The notes below the pieces were generated by a model. It ran no database searches. It was not told the DNA's origin and saw nothing but the letters and a program-made list of their open reading frames with translations. Shown piece by piece: positions 33,741 to 42,697 of a stretch of DNA of 64,000 nt; the stretch's first letter is position 1, and every line of letters begins with the position of its first letter. The stretch is from Candidatus Thorarchaeota archaeon (GTDB lineage Archaea; Asgardarchaeota; Thorarchaeia; Thorarchaeales; Thorarchaeaceae): NCBI GenBank assembly GCA_029855935.1, contig JAGSHN010000032.1, forward strand, positions 40,756 to 104,755. The letters run 5' to 3'. A program made the translations under genes and the position numbers.

Positions 33741-34808
33741 CTATGTAGCAAAATAGTGGTCGAGGAAGAGTGTGACCCAGTCGTAGAATGACCCGAGCAT
33801 TTTCCTCACGAGACCCACTGTTAGGTCGCGCCTGAGAATCATGTCGATGATGGCCTTTCTCAGGAACGGGTAGTAGTGTGGCAATGGCAGGACATTGAGA
33901 GGAAACTCCTTGTGCAACGTGAGGAAGGCGTTCACACGTTCAACCCACCTCGCGTTGATGAGGTCCTCTGAATACGTCGTTGGGTCCTCCAACACAATCG
34001 ACTCGAGCTCAGCCAGCATTGGCGAGAAGATCTCGCGCTGGATCTGGTCAAATGAATAGCCGCTCACGCGGTGACTTGGCGACTCAGCAAGCCTTCTGTA
34101 CAGCGCAGCAAGGTCGTCAGACCCGGGCACAGTGTAGACCTCCCGTCGCAGTCGCACGAGTCTCGAGACCTCCGATGAGATTCCTCTCGCCTTCTCAAGC
34201 ACCGAGAAGACATGGATGAACATCTCACTGTCCCAAGCCGGGGAACCGAAGATGTCCCTATACTCGCCAATCGTCTTTCTATAGGCCGCAGGGATGCGAA
34301 GCTCGTGCGGGCTGGTTATGCTCCATATGTTGAGAAAGATGAATGGCGGGAGGTCGACCTTGGTGCCCGGCGAGAGGCGATAGCTGGGGAAACAGTAGTT
34401 CCCGTCAACAACGATGAGGTCGGGCTCGAGTGGTGCCACCCCGTTCTCCTTTGCGTAGGCTGTCGGCGCGTCCCTGATCATCCCAAGGACCTGTTCGGGC
34501 GAAAGGGGACGGAACTCGCTCGGCCGGACCAAGTGCAGGTTGTCTCCTGCAGGGAGATAGTAGGCAGTGCCGAGTCCGGACAGCGAGAAGGCAGTCTCGA
34601 ATCCCGTTTCGCCATCGAGCCTGATATCCCTGAGAGACTGGAAGAGGTCCTGATTCGTGTGATTGATGTCAACAGCCAGGACCTTCAGCGGCGGTGTACG
34701 TGATAGTGCCCACGTGACCAGTGCAACCGCAAGCGGAGTCTTCCCACTGCCGCCCTTGTTGCTCGTCACAATGACCGTCTGTGGTCGTCCCATCTTCGTT
34801 GTTATCAC
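33741..34808 (-). CDS. ParA/MinD-like P-loop ATPase
   Basis: A 355-residue protein. VTSNKGGSGKTPLAVALVTWAL is a deviant Walker A of the ParA/MinD type (KGGSGKT with the signature lysine), although Pro follows where Ser or Thr is usual. VLAVDINHTNQDL corresponds to the switch I/A' region, and PDLIVVDGNYCF to Walker B. The C-terminal half (180-355) is long, helical and not typical of partition proteins. It starts at a GTG 15 nt after the stop of a membrane protein gene, so the two look co-transcribed. This may be a membrane-positioning or cargo ATPase rather than plasmid partition; no ParB gene is nearby. Confidence 0.7.
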   Translation of the reverse strand: MITTKMGRPQTVIVTSNKGGSGKTPLAVALVTWALSRTPPLKVLAVDINHTNQDLFQSLRDIRLDGETGFETAFSLSGLGTAYYLPAGDNLHLVRPSEFRPLSPEQVLGMIRDAPTAYAKENGVAPLEPDLIVVDGNYCFPSYRLSPGTKVDLPPFIFLNIWSITSPHELRIPAAYRKTIGEYRDIFGSPAWDSEMFIHVFSVLEKARGISSEVSRLVRLRREVYTVPGSDDLAALYRRLAESPSHRVSGYSFDQIQREIFSPMLAELESIVLEDPTTYSEDLINARWVERVNAFLTLHKEFPLNVLPLPHYYPFLRKAIIDMILRRDLTVGLVRKMLGSFYDWVTLFLDHYFAT

Positions 34809-34822
34809 CCCTTTCTGTACGT

Positions 34823-35761
34823 CTATCCAGTTCCATTCAGCAGGCCGAACACGAACGTCAGGACTGTTCCCCAGCCCACGTAGAGGATGAAGTCCATTGC
34901 GACCTGCAATGCTATCACGCCTGCAAAGGTCACCATCAGGCGCTTGATGATCGGCTCGGGGGAGGCCAGCCTGTTCAGCTCACCCTGCGCGCTCTCAAGC
35001 AGCCGAATGTTCTTCCTGAGATTTCGCATCGCATCCTCCAGCTTCGCCTTGATGTAGCCGGGGTCGTCCGAGAGTCGACCCTCCTCTAGCATTATCATAG
35101 CGTTCTTCCATCGCCGGCTGAAGTCTTCCATCGCCGATAGCACCCTGTGTCGTTTCTGCTCCACAAGCAGCTCGTACTTGTTCAGCTCGTAGACGACGAC
35201 CTTGATGACCGAGGCCAACACTATGAGTGTGCCCAAGTTCAACACGCTGCTCAGGAAGAACGTTATGCCCACTATGGGGCTCTGAGAGAAGAACTCCCGG
35301 ATGATTGTCAGGCCACGAAGTCCTGCCGCCTTGTAGAGGGCGATGAACAGCAGCAACTTCAGCGTCAGGTACAGCCTCGACAGGCTCAGCCTGAGCCAGC
35401 TCCGGCTGACTGTTCCACCTGCCGAGAATGGCTTGTCGATGAAGACGCCGAAGATTGTCCCGCCGATATTGAGCATGAACAACACGGAGACAGCGAACAG
35501 TGCAAGTCCGAGTGCAAGGCGCACCCAGCCTGTGACACTCATCACTCCGTCATCGACGGTCTCAAGTACGTGCTGCATTGTCACAAAATCGTGTTCCGTC
35601 GCCGCACGCCACAGTGCATCTACGAGGTCTGGCCGCGAGTGTAGGTACGCAGCGAAGAACATCCCGTACAATAGGACAGCAGCGAGTGATGCAGCGAACA
35701 CGGAACGGAAGAACGACCGGAGCCTGCTGTCGTTGGCTGTCCCGTAGATGGCGTGCGACAT
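34823..35761 (-). CDS. Integral membrane protein paired with the ParA-like ATPase
   Basis: A 312-residue protein with about five transmembrane segments: FFRSVFAASLAAVLLYGMFFAAY, VRLALGLALFAVSVLFMLNIGG, LTLKLLLFIALYKAAG, VGITFFLSSVLNLGTLIVLASVI, and near the C-terminus MVTFAGVIALQVAMDFILYVGWGTVLTFVFG. Between the last two is a charged helical stretch (about 205-275). I do not recognise the family. The ATG at 35761 is preferred over 35776; an ATATTAAC box near 35801-35808 (minus strand) precedes it. Short spacing to the ATPase gene suggests a two-part membrane complex. Confidence 0.65.
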   Translation of the reverse strand: MSHAIYGTANDSRLRSFFRSVFAASLAAVLLYGMFFAAYLHSRPDLVDALWRAATEHDFVTMQHVLETVDDGVMSVTGWVRLALGLALFAVSVLFMLNIGGTIFGVFIDKPFSAGGTVSRSWLRLSLSRLYLTLKLLLFIALYKAAGLRGLTIIREFFSQSPIVGITFFLSSVLNLGTLIVLASVIKVVVYELNKYELLVEQKRHRVLSAMEDFSRRWKNAMIMLEEGRLSDDPGYIKAKLEDAMRNLRKNIRLLESAQGELNRLASPEPIIKRLMVTFAGVIALQVAMDFILYVGWGTVLTFVFGLLNGTG

Positions 35762-35776
35762 TCTCGTTGCCCCCAA

Positions 35777-36109
35777 GCGGCATATGGGCCTCGAATGCTG
35801 TGTTAATATTGTTTGTTACTACGTCCTATGGGACAGAGCACGGCCCACGTGTCCTGACAATCCCCAGTTCAGATTCGGTGTTCACCCCACCACATTGATC
35901 AGAAACTGGGGGAGGTATGGCCCACCCGGCCCGGAGAGACGAACTGGTAGCGAATCCAATGAGTAAGGAACCGAGATATCGGGGTCTCGGAAGAGCCGAA
36001 TAGTGATGGCAATTGCAATGGACTGTGTGAGAAGTCGGCAGATAGGAGTGACCACAGCATTGCGGCATTCTCATCTGACGCAGTCATCATGGGTGTTTCT
36101 GTTTGCGCT
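35777..36109. other. Intergenic region holding one promoter
   Basis: About 330 nt. Near its left edge a TATA-like AATATTAACA (minus strand, about 35800-35809) fits the membrane protein gene starting at 35761. No gene, repeat or clear terminator was seen in the rest. Confidence 0.4.
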
Positions 36110-36862
36110 TCAGTAGTAGGCCCGTTCTGCTGGCGCATCATATCCCGAATATGTGTAGGGCACATACGCTTGAGTGAAGACATATGCGGCCAGAACATTC
36201 GATATCACTGATGCAGGGCCGCCAAGGAAGAAGAATATGGCTGTGGCCATAGCTACATCAGCCATACCTGTGAAGTGGCGTGCCTTCATAAACGAAACTC
36301 CGGCTAGGATGCCGTACGTGATCAGCATTATGATGGATATGACGAATCCAAGGAAGAAGTAGTAGAGCATCCCCATTCCATAGAGTAGTAACCAGATTGC
36401 AGCAAACAGGCCGCCTCCGACCATGCCAATCCCTGCCGCAAAGACGTGAAATCCGTCCCCGTAGTTCCTGTAGAACCCGTATATACCGACGGACTCCAAT
36501 ACGATTCCCAGCCCTGTCGCCATAAATCCGATGATTGGCATGTTCACCATCAGGAATGGCCAGAATGCACAGGCAAGGATTCCTCCTGCTGCTCCGACCC
36601 AGAAGAAGTTCGGCGTTGGAACTCCCGTCGGCATAGGCTCCTCCAGTGGTGCTGCCTGAGCCAGCCCAGACTGAGAGGGGCCCTGCCCTGGTCTGGGCCG
36701 TTGTTGTCCCGGAGCCCCCCAAGGCGTCGCTCGTCCTTGCGCAAGACAGTCCTTGCAATACAGCACTCCTTGGACGTCAACGGCACACTCCTCGCAGACG
36801 GCCTTGCCACAAGTCATGCAAGTCCCGACTGCATCACGGTCGTTGTGAACGAAGCACTTCAT
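36110..36862 (-). CDS. B-box zinc-finger protein with multi-pass membrane domain (paralog 1)
   Basis: A 250-residue protein from the ATG at 36862. The start is a B-box type finger with ligands at Cys3, His6, Cys15, Cys18, Cys23, Cys26, Cys36 and Cys39 (within MKCFVHNDRDAVGTC ... CGKAVCEEC ... YCKDC). A Pro/Gln-rich linker follows, then about six hydrophobic segments (FFWVGAAGGILACAFWPFL, VFAAGIGMVGGGLFAAIWLLL and others). The finger should face the cytosol. It shares this plan with the next gene on the same strand. An AAATATATG box at 36916-36924 (minus strand) gives its own promoter; a start at 36880 is also possible. Confidence 0.75.
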   Translation of the reverse strand: MKCFVHNDRDAVGTCMTCGKAVCEECAVDVQGVLYCKDCLAQGRATPWGAPGQQRPRPGQGPSQSGLAQAAPLEEPMPTGVPTPNFFWVGAAGGILACAFWPFLMVNMPIIGFMATGLGIVLESVGIYGFYRNYGDGFHVFAAGIGMVGGGLFAAIWLLLYGMGMLYYFFLGFVISIIMLITYGILAGVSFMKARHFTGMADVAMATAIFFFLGGPASVISNVLAAYVFTQAYVPYTYSGYDAPAERAYY

Positions 36863-36915
36863 CCCACTATGACCCTCCATGGCACGGAGATTGGCTCGGT
36901 TGTTGAACTGGCGAC

Positions 36916-36924
36916 ATATATTTG
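36916..36924 (-). promoter_or_regulatory. TATA box of B-box paralog 1
   Basis: AAATATATG on the minus strand, 36-44 nt before the Met at 36880 and 54-62 nt before the Met at 36862. Confidence 0.55.
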
Positions 36925-37266
36925 TACCTCCAACGTGTCAAACGGGCGGACACTCGTCGAGCGATACTGGTACAAACTAGCCTCCCGATGAGCACGAGAT
37001 CACGAGCAGACGTGTTGTTCGGGCAGAGCGGGTGTGTCAGGGAGTAGATTCCCGAGACCTCGACGGTTTCTGGTGATGTCGAGGCAGAAGAGTCCGTGTC
37101 GACCAGCCCGCTCATATCCCTCGGGTCATCTGCGCAATTCTACACGAGATTCGTTCTCGGGTTGCCGTACGAACACAGGCGCGCCCATTCGGAAACTGTG
37201 GGTCGCGACGAACACGACCAGACCTAGTCGCAGCCTGCCATCAGTCCTTTGGGCTGACTCGTTAGA

Positions 37267-38166
37267 TCACACACCACCCGTCCATTCCTCGCCGACTTGT
37301 GTGTCAATGTCAGTGTCCATATCTTGTTGGATTTCAGGAAGACCGGCTGGTGTATCGACTGGCCTCTCAAACGGTACATTGGCGTGGTAGAAGACGTATG
37401 CCACCAAGAGACCCTGGACAACGAGCCCCAAGAACAGAATGTAGTCGTTGACAACGGTGATAATGGTCGCAATGGCAACAATCGCGGCCGCTATCGTTGC
37501 TCTATCCCGGCCTGTGTAGTCGCGTACCAGAATGAGTGATATACCCACAAGTACCTCAGAGGCTGCCAGCATAAGAAACCCGTAACTTCCTCCCCAAAAG
37601 AAGATGAGCACAAATTCCTCCAGAATGCGGATGTAGGTGAGACAGTATAGCCCAAAGAGAAAGAAGACCCCGCCCGTGACGACGCCGAGAGTGGCAGACA
37701 CAATGTGAAACGCGCCTCCGTAGTTCCAGTAGAAACCTACAAGGCCCACAGATAGAATCATTATACCCAGGCCCACGACTAGTAACGACGTGAAGAATAG
37801 GTAATCTAGTCCAATATACCAATGGAGCGGGGCCAACCCCGATACGGCCATCAGAATACCACCAAGGAATCCTGCCATGAAGAAATTCCTGGAGGGACTA
37901 CGTGTTGCTCTCAGACCCGCACGTGGTTGCAGTCCTCCGTATGGCGGTGGTTTCGGTTGTCTTGGCTGAGGTCGTAGTGGCCTGACCTGTCGGGGTCGGG
38001 CCTGTGGCTGTGGTCGACGTTGCTCGGATGCGGCCCGTCCGGTTGACAGGCAGTTCTTGCAGTAGAGAATCCCTTGAACCAGAACCGCGCACTCCTTGCA
38101 GACGGCCTTTCCGCAGGTCGTACAGGTGCCCACACCGTCACGATCCGGGTGTACATAACATTTCAA
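37267..38166 (-). CDS. B-box zinc-finger protein with multi-pass membrane domain (paralog 2)
   Basis: A 299-residue protein with the same plan and strong likeness to paralog 1: finger MKCYVHPDRDGVGTCTTCG, KAVCKECAVLVQGILYCKNC; then a longer Pro/Arg/Gln-rich linker (about 47-95); then about six hydrophobic segments (FFMAGFLGGILMAVSGLAPL, YLFFTSLLVVGLGIMILSVG and others). A short acidic tail follows. The start is a TTG at 38166, with GGGGGTAG upstream and a GAAATATAAG box at 38219-38228. The pair arose by tandem duplication. They may recruit a protein partner to the membrane through the finger; function unknown. Confidence 0.75.
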   Translation of the reverse strand: MKCYVHPDRDGVGTCTTCGKAVCKECAVLVQGILYCKNCLSTGRAASEQRRPQPQARPRQVRPLRPQPRQPKPPPYGGLQPRAGLRATRSPSRNFFMAGFLGGILMAVSGLAPLHWYIGLDYLFFTSLLVVGLGIMILSVGLVGFYWNYGGAFHIVSATLGVVTGGVFFLFGLYCLTYIRILEEFVLIFFWGGSYGFLMLAASEVLVGISLILVRDYTGRDRATIAAAIVAIATIITVVNDYILFLGLVVQGLLVAYVFYHANVPFERPVDTPAGLPEIQQDMDTDIDTQVGEEWTGGV

Positions 38167-38218
38167 CTCAGTACTACCCCCAAGGATAGTGGAATGTTGT
38201 GACGGCCTGCTGGAGTGG

Positions 38219-38228
38219 CTTATATTTC
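38219..38228 (-). promoter_or_regulatory. TATA box of B-box paralog 2
   Basis: GAAATATAAG on the minus strand, about 53-62 nt before the TTG start at 38166. Confidence 0.55.
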
Positions 38229-38728
38229 TACTTGCGGCGTGCAGCTACGTAGAGCTGTTGGCTGGTCATGCCCGTCACTAGTGGTATATGTCATGCGAGA
38301 TATGAAGCATCACGCAGTCCTCGGCATATGTGGAGTGGTGTTGACTGACACGGAGATTGACTGTTGTATATAGGGTGGTCCTACAATGGCGCCTTGTCTT
38401 CTTTGATGAGGTCGTAGGGATGGTCCAGACAGTGCTCGGTCGTGATGTTTCGCGACAGTACATCCACTGCAGGTATGTTCGAGGTCTACTTGATATCGGG
38501 CGAATTGCGTGGATTCGCCGTGGACGGTACTCTGCACCTACGTCTGACAGGTTGTGGGGGCCACGAGCACCACGCGGTGGTACCGTACAAGACCCGTCCA
38601 CCGGGGTATTGAGCTGCCTTGAGGCGTTCGAGGTGTAGGGTGCGAACTGTCCATTTGATGCGTTCACGTCAGAGATATGCGTCCGTTGAGAGGGCTGCTT
38701 CTCGCCATTCATATACGAAGGCGGGCGG
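38229..38728. other. Gene-poor region
   Basis: About 500 nt with no credible gene. Open frames on both strands exist here (for example 38278-38754 minus) but their composition is unlike the neighbours and they lack start signals. A GTTGTATATAGGG element near 38366 could be a promoter on the plus strand. Confidence 0.35.
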
Positions 38729-38896
38729 ATGAGGCCGATGGTCGTGGATAACACGGAGAGTGAGATTGTCGAGGTCCGCTACGGCATTCACACATACCGC
38801 GTTCGTGTGAGCAGGCGTGGGTGCATATTTCTCTACCGCATCGAGAGGTCCAGTCGGGTGTCAAACTGGGAGAGCGTCTTCAAGAGCCTTGCATGA
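38729..38896 (+). CDS. Small hypothetical protein (55 residues)
   Basis: Reads from the ATG at 38729: a mildly basic 55-residue chain, with EIVEVRYGIHTYRVRVSRRG then IFLYRIERSSRVSNWESVFKSL, which could form strands and one helix. GGCGGGCGG precedes the start. The next small ORF begins 15 nt after the stop. No family recognised; it could be a remnant of a larger gene. Confidence 0.35.
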   Translation: MRPMVVDNTESEIVEVRYGIHTYRVRVSRRGCIFLYRIERSSRVSNWESVFKSLA

Positions 38897-38911
38897 CTGA
38901 GAGGCGTCGAC

Positions 38912-39184
38912 TTGAGGAAACTGAAACGCCTCCTCTATGAACGGAATAATCAGATGCTGCTGCGCAAGGCGTGGCTGATGTCTGAGCTGCCGACGTATGA
39001 ATCCACTCTCTATAGGAAAGGGGACGCAATGTTGTTGCTTGACCGCATCGTTGACCGCATACAGGGGCCTCCGCGGTACTCGTTTCAATACAACGACACG
39101 CGCTATTCTGCCTTTGGCACGATGCACGTCGACCCGTGGCGGCTCTACGTGCCTCCAACCTTGAGGTTGTGCTGCGCGGCATAG
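38912..39184 (+). CDS. Small hypothetical protein (90 residues), TTG start
   Basis: A 90-residue basic protein from a TTG with GAGAGG about 8 nt upstream. A helical start (KLKRLLYERNNQMLLRKAWLMSEL) is followed by LLLDRIVDRIQGPPRYSFQYNDTRYSAFGT. Codon pattern to about residue 80 resembles genes; the last ten residues do not. Not recognised. It sits in a decayed neighbourhood, so it may be a fragment. Confidence 0.35.
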   Translation: MRKLKRLLYERNNQMLLRKAWLMSELPTYESTLYRKGDAMLLLDRIVDRIQGPPRYSFQYNDTRYSAFGTMHVDPWRLYVPPTLRLCCAA

Positions 39185-39287
39185 CCTCAACAAGCCAGTC
39201 GATTCTTCGTGTCGCGTGGCCAAGGGAGGATTAAAAGACTAGCGAGGTTCTATGTACCTCGTGGTCGCCCCAGTGTCGGCAGAATAT

Positions 39288-39767
39288 CTAGTCCCCGAAT
39301 GGAGGAAGCCAGCCGTGGTAGCCCATCGATAGCACATAGGCCCTCTTCGTGACTCTATGAGAGATTCGTAGTGCTGCGTACACCGCCTCCGATCCTGTCT
39401 TGAAATATGCCGCACGGCCTGCAACGGAGAGGTTGCGGATGAGCCACTCTGCGACTTCAACCTCGGCCGGATGCCGAATGGAGAGGCTCAGGCCCTCGTC
39501 AAGTTCAAGTCTAATGGCCCGGAGTAGGTCGCGGTCGCAGTGGCCGAGAATCACGGTCCCGCTTCCCAAAAAGAGGTCGACGTACTTGTTCCCAGCAACA
39601 TCCCATACGTACGCACCCCGGCCTTGGAGAAATATCTTGATTGAGGGCTGGAACACGCTAGGTTGTTCTCAACCATTAGGGGCAGGCGGAACGTTCCCAT
39701 CGGCTGCACAAGTCCCCCCACTTGTTATGTCTGGGCAACGAAGGAGGATTTCCAGCTCTTCGAGGAG
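39288..39767 (-). pseudogene. Class III aminotransferase remnant (glutamate-1-semialdehyde aminotransferase-like)
   Basis: PSIKIFLQGRGAYVWDVAGNKYVDLFLGSGTVILGH, followed by YFKTGSEAVYAALRISHRVTKRAYVLSMGYHGW, is the N-terminal third of a class III PLP aminotransferase up to the PLP phosphate loop and GYHG block. The reading then stops at 39288; the PLP lysine and the C-terminal two thirds are absent. Upstream, the same frame goes on through a TGA at 39669-39671 into a helix LLEELEILLRC that could be the original N-terminus. A truncated, broken gene is the simplest view. Extent beyond about 39767 is uncertain. Confidence 0.65.
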
Positions 39768-40252
39768 ATCTCCTCGCAAACCGAGCCGCAAACGGCCAAC
39801 ACATTGATTCAACGGAAACAACGCGATGATATGAAGCAGGTTTTCGTACAGAGTCCGCCGCCTAGGCTGACACTGCCTCAGAGGGGCAGGTCGACCTGCC
39901 GAAGAGGCTCGTACCACAGCACCAGTTCCGGCAGGTTTGAGCACTGACCTAGAGGTCACGTCAAGGGAGCGATCTTTTCCTCCACGGGACGAACCCCCTC
40001 CGCATTCGACGGGCGCCCTTCCATTCTATCCTCAAGCATTGGCAAGCTCGACTACCCTCAGCGACCGGTCGCGACAGAAGTGTCCGCCGGAGGGGCAATG
40101 CAATCTGTCAGGGGTGAGATGCCGTCCTACAGGGCCGAAGAACACTTATGAGTTACTACCACTGTTGACTCTGAGCAGAGGTTCGACATTGGGACCCCGA
40201 TTGGGCCCGATCAACTGCGTAATGCTGCTCGTGGCTTGATGGGGGAGAAGGT
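39768..40252. other. Non-coding or decayed region
   Basis: About 485 nt with no intact gene. A CACTTATGAG element near 40143 is a possible TATA box for the GNAT gene starting at 40253. The rest shows no recognised motif. Confidence 0.35.
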
Positions 40253-40879
40253 GTGAAACGCTTGAAGATGGAAGTGGACGGACTGATTCCTCTCCCTGAG
40301 TCCTCAAATGAGAGGGCGGTAGATGTCCTGACCAGGGCATTCTCGAACGATGCGCTTGAGGCCTACTTTTTTCCCGACGAGGCCGAACGTCGGAGGCTGG
40401 CACCGATGTTCCACAGGTATCGTCTGAATCAGGCAAGACTCTACGGGACCGTGCTCACCACATCCCCAGATGTGGAGGGCGTCGCTGTCTGGATCCACTC
40501 GTCCTCTGGCAAGGGTCTCATAGCGACATTCAGAGGCGGTGGCCTCTGGATGGTTCCACGAATCGGAATGAAGCGGCTGAAGAGGATGCTCAGGTATAAG
40601 GAGTTCGCCGTTGGCCAGAGGGAGAAGTATGCACCAGAGCCGCACATGCATCTGACCTCAGTCGCGGTGGATCCCGAGCTACAGGGGCAGGGGTTCTGCA
40701 GCAAGACGTTGCGCCCTGTGTTCGCCTATCTCGACAAGATTGGGCTTCCGTGCTATCTTGAGACTCAGAGCGCGAGGAATGTTTCAATCTATGAGCACTA
40801 CGGGTTCGAGGTCGTCTCTGAGGCTGAAGTACCAGATTCGGACTTGACGTACTGGGGCATGGTGCGCTCACCGCAATGA
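40253..40879 (+). CDS. GNAT-family N-acetyltransferase
   Basis: A 208-residue acetyltransferase from a GTG preceded by GGGGGAGAAGG. Its N-terminal half (TRAFSNDALEAYFFPDEAERRRLAPMFHRYRL) is typical of the small-molecule or polyamine-type GNATs, and LTSVAVDPELQGQGFCSKTLRPVFAYLDKIGLPCYLETQSARNVSIYEHYGFEVV holds the acetyl-CoA loop (QGQGF) and C-terminal motif B. Substrate unknown. It stands alone downstream of a decayed region. Confidence 0.85.
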   Translation: MKRLKMEVDGLIPLPESSNERAVDVLTRAFSNDALEAYFFPDEAERRRLAPMFHRYRLNQARLYGTVLTTSPDVEGVAVWIHSSSGKGLIATFRGGGLWMVPRIGMKRLKRMLRYKEFAVGQREKYAPEPHMHLTSVAVDPELQGQGFCSKTLRPVFAYLDKIGLPCYLETQSARNVSIYEHYGFEVVSEAEVPDSDLTYWGMVRSPQ

Positions 40880-41049
40880 GCGACCACTTATCCGGGCTCT
40901 GGTCGACGGCGAGCCTATGGGATCACGGCGGCCATCAGACTGAGGGTGTGTTCCCCAGACTATCTGCCCAAATTTGGTCTCTCCAGTGGCAACTGTTCCA
41001 GTGTCATCTGTGCAGCAGCTGATGACGTTTCTGCAGACGTGTTGCCTCA

Positions 41050-42378
41050 TCATATGACAACGTTCTCAGGCTCAACCTGTCTGTGTTTGAGACTGAGCGC
41101 ATCGGACGGAATCTTTCTCCCTCCGTAGAGCTCCGCCTCGGGCTGCCCACGGTAGAGTGCGTCGGCAATCCTGGCCAGAGCGTCCGACTTCATTATCCCG
41201 CTGCCGCTGGCCCCGTTGACCACAATGACGCCGTTCTCCTTGTACACTGTGGGGATGGCATCGGGCGAGTAGCTGTATCCGCCGCCCCAGCCTCCGACCG
41301 GCTTCACATCCGCGAATGCCGGGAAGTACTTTGAGAGCACAGGATAGAGGCTCAGCTCGTAGTATGAGATCTCTGAGTTGGCATAGTCCTCTGTCTGAAC
41401 ATAGTCATAGGCCCGACCGAGTTTGTCGCCGCAGCCAATCCAGAAGCCCTTCTCCTCCAGCTGGGGTCTGAAGTAGACCGAGCCGCCTGCGCCGGCTGTC
41501 GGCAGGATGACGAACGGGATGCAGCCCAACTCATTGAAGCCCTTGGTGTAGAGCAGGTCAAGTAGATCCTTCTTGTCCTGCGCGTGGATGACGAACAGCT
41601 GTCGTTTCTTTGCCTTCAGGAGGCTGTTCATTCCAATCGGGTCCAGTAGCTCGTTGGCCCACGCGCCTGTCGCCAGTACTGTGGTCTCCGCCCTGAGAAC
41701 CTCACCCTTGTCTGTCACTACTCCGTTGACGCGTTTGAACTGCCAGACGAATGGCTCACCCGGTAGGTCGAGCTTCGGGTCGGCCTCGAGAAGCAGTCTT
41801 GTCACGTTGACGCCAAAGCGTGGCTTGACATGTGAGATCTTCTTGAACTCCTCGTAGTAGAAGTCCACCAACCGTGTCGGGTCGAGCACACCGCAGTCTG
41901 CACCGAAGAGGCCATAGGCAACCTCCCTGAGATTCATCAGCTCGGCCTCCTCGTCGTTACTGAAGTCAGTGTTCAGTCCAGGGATCAGCTCCTTGAGCTC
42001 CTCCTTGTTGTAGACCCTGAAGTGAACGCCCGACCTCTCCATCCGCTCCATCCATAGCTTGACGCTCTCGTGATTGAACTGCTCCTCGCCGAGCAGCCAG
42101 AGGTAGCCGACCTTCTCGAACATCAGCTCGTGACCCATCTCTTCCTGAATATGTTCAAAGAACTTGATGCTGGTGTCGGTCAGGAGCTGGTTCGTGGAAG
42201 ATGCGAACATATTTCGGACAGCCGCGGCACTCATTGCGGTGTTCGCCTGTCCGGGTGCCGACAGTCTGTCGATGAGAAGAATGCGTTTGTCGGGGTTGTT
42301 CTTCTGAATGTAGTAGGCCGTGGCCACGCCCAGTACACCAGCCCCGACCACGATGACGTCAAAGGTCTCATCGCTCAC
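41050..42378 (-). CDS. FAD-dependent oxidoreductase, DAO family
   Basis: A 442-residue flavoenzyme starting at a GTG. VIVVGAGVLGVATAYYIQ is the FAD-binding GxGxxG fold; AAAVRNMFASSTNQLLTDTS, LATGAWANELL and PVGGWGGGYSYSPDAIPTVY, with VVNGASGSGIMKSDALARI at the C-terminal end, are the other flavin contacts of the D-amino acid oxidase/sarcosine/glycerol-3-phosphate dehydrogenase family. It oxidises an amine or alcohol at carbon; the substrate is not readable. A stand-alone gene, with about 320 nt of non-coding sequence before it. Confidence 0.85.
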   Translation of the reverse strand: MSDETFDVIVVGAGVLGVATAYYIQKNNPDKRILLIDRLSAPGQANTAMSAAAVRNMFASSTNQLLTDTSIKFFEHIQEEMGHELMFEKVGYLWLLGEEQFNHESVKLWMERMERSGVHFRVYNKEELKELIPGLNTDFSNDEEAELMNLREVAYGLFGADCGVLDPTRLVDFYYEEFKKISHVKPRFGVNVTRLLLEADPKLDLPGEPFVWQFKRVNGVVTDKGEVLRAETTVLATGAWANELLDPIGMNSLLKAKKRQLFVIHAQDKKDLLDLLYTKGFNELGCIPFVILPTAGAGGSVYFRPQLEEKGFWIGCGDKLGRAYDYVQTEDYANSEISYYELSLYPVLSKYFPAFADVKPVGGWGGGYSYSPDAIPTVYKENGVIVVNGASGSGIMKSDALARIADALYRGQPEAELYGGRKIPSDALSLKHRQVEPENVVI

Positions 42379-42697
42379 GATGGTAGCCTCCGTACGAACG
42401 CTACCGGGCTGAAGTCAGCCGCCCTATAACAGTTTGCCTCGCCCCTGTGAGTAGGTGCTGACCAGGAAAGAGATGTGGGCAGGCCACACGGCATCCTGAA
42501 TGTGCGACGCGTTGTCAGGCATCCCACGCAGTGGCGTAGCCAACACGAGTGCGACATAGAGCATCGTTATTGGCGATTCCATTGCGCGGCTTCATTGATA
42601 ACTATAGGCTGCGGATGCGTGCGAGGCTGCACATTCCTCTGTCACCGGGTTGGCCGACGCAAGAGATCCCATCCAGGCTGCCACAGAGCCTGCCCGT
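42379..42697. other. Intergenic region without recognised features
   Basis: About 320 nt between the FAD enzyme start and the end of the FetB-like permease gene. Frames here are antisense or short and have no gene-like sequence. No hairpin terminator was noticed. Confidence 0.35.

Noticed and set aside
38278-38754. 158-codon frame on the minus strand in the gene-poor region
   Set aside because: Arg/Ser/Thr-rich sequence without family likeness, no start signal, overlapping a better small ORF on the plus strand.
39669-39671. In-frame TGA read as selenocysteine or pyrrolysine-like recoding in the aminotransferase
   Set aside because: The gene is also truncated before its catalytic lysine and no recoding element is seen, so decay explains it better.
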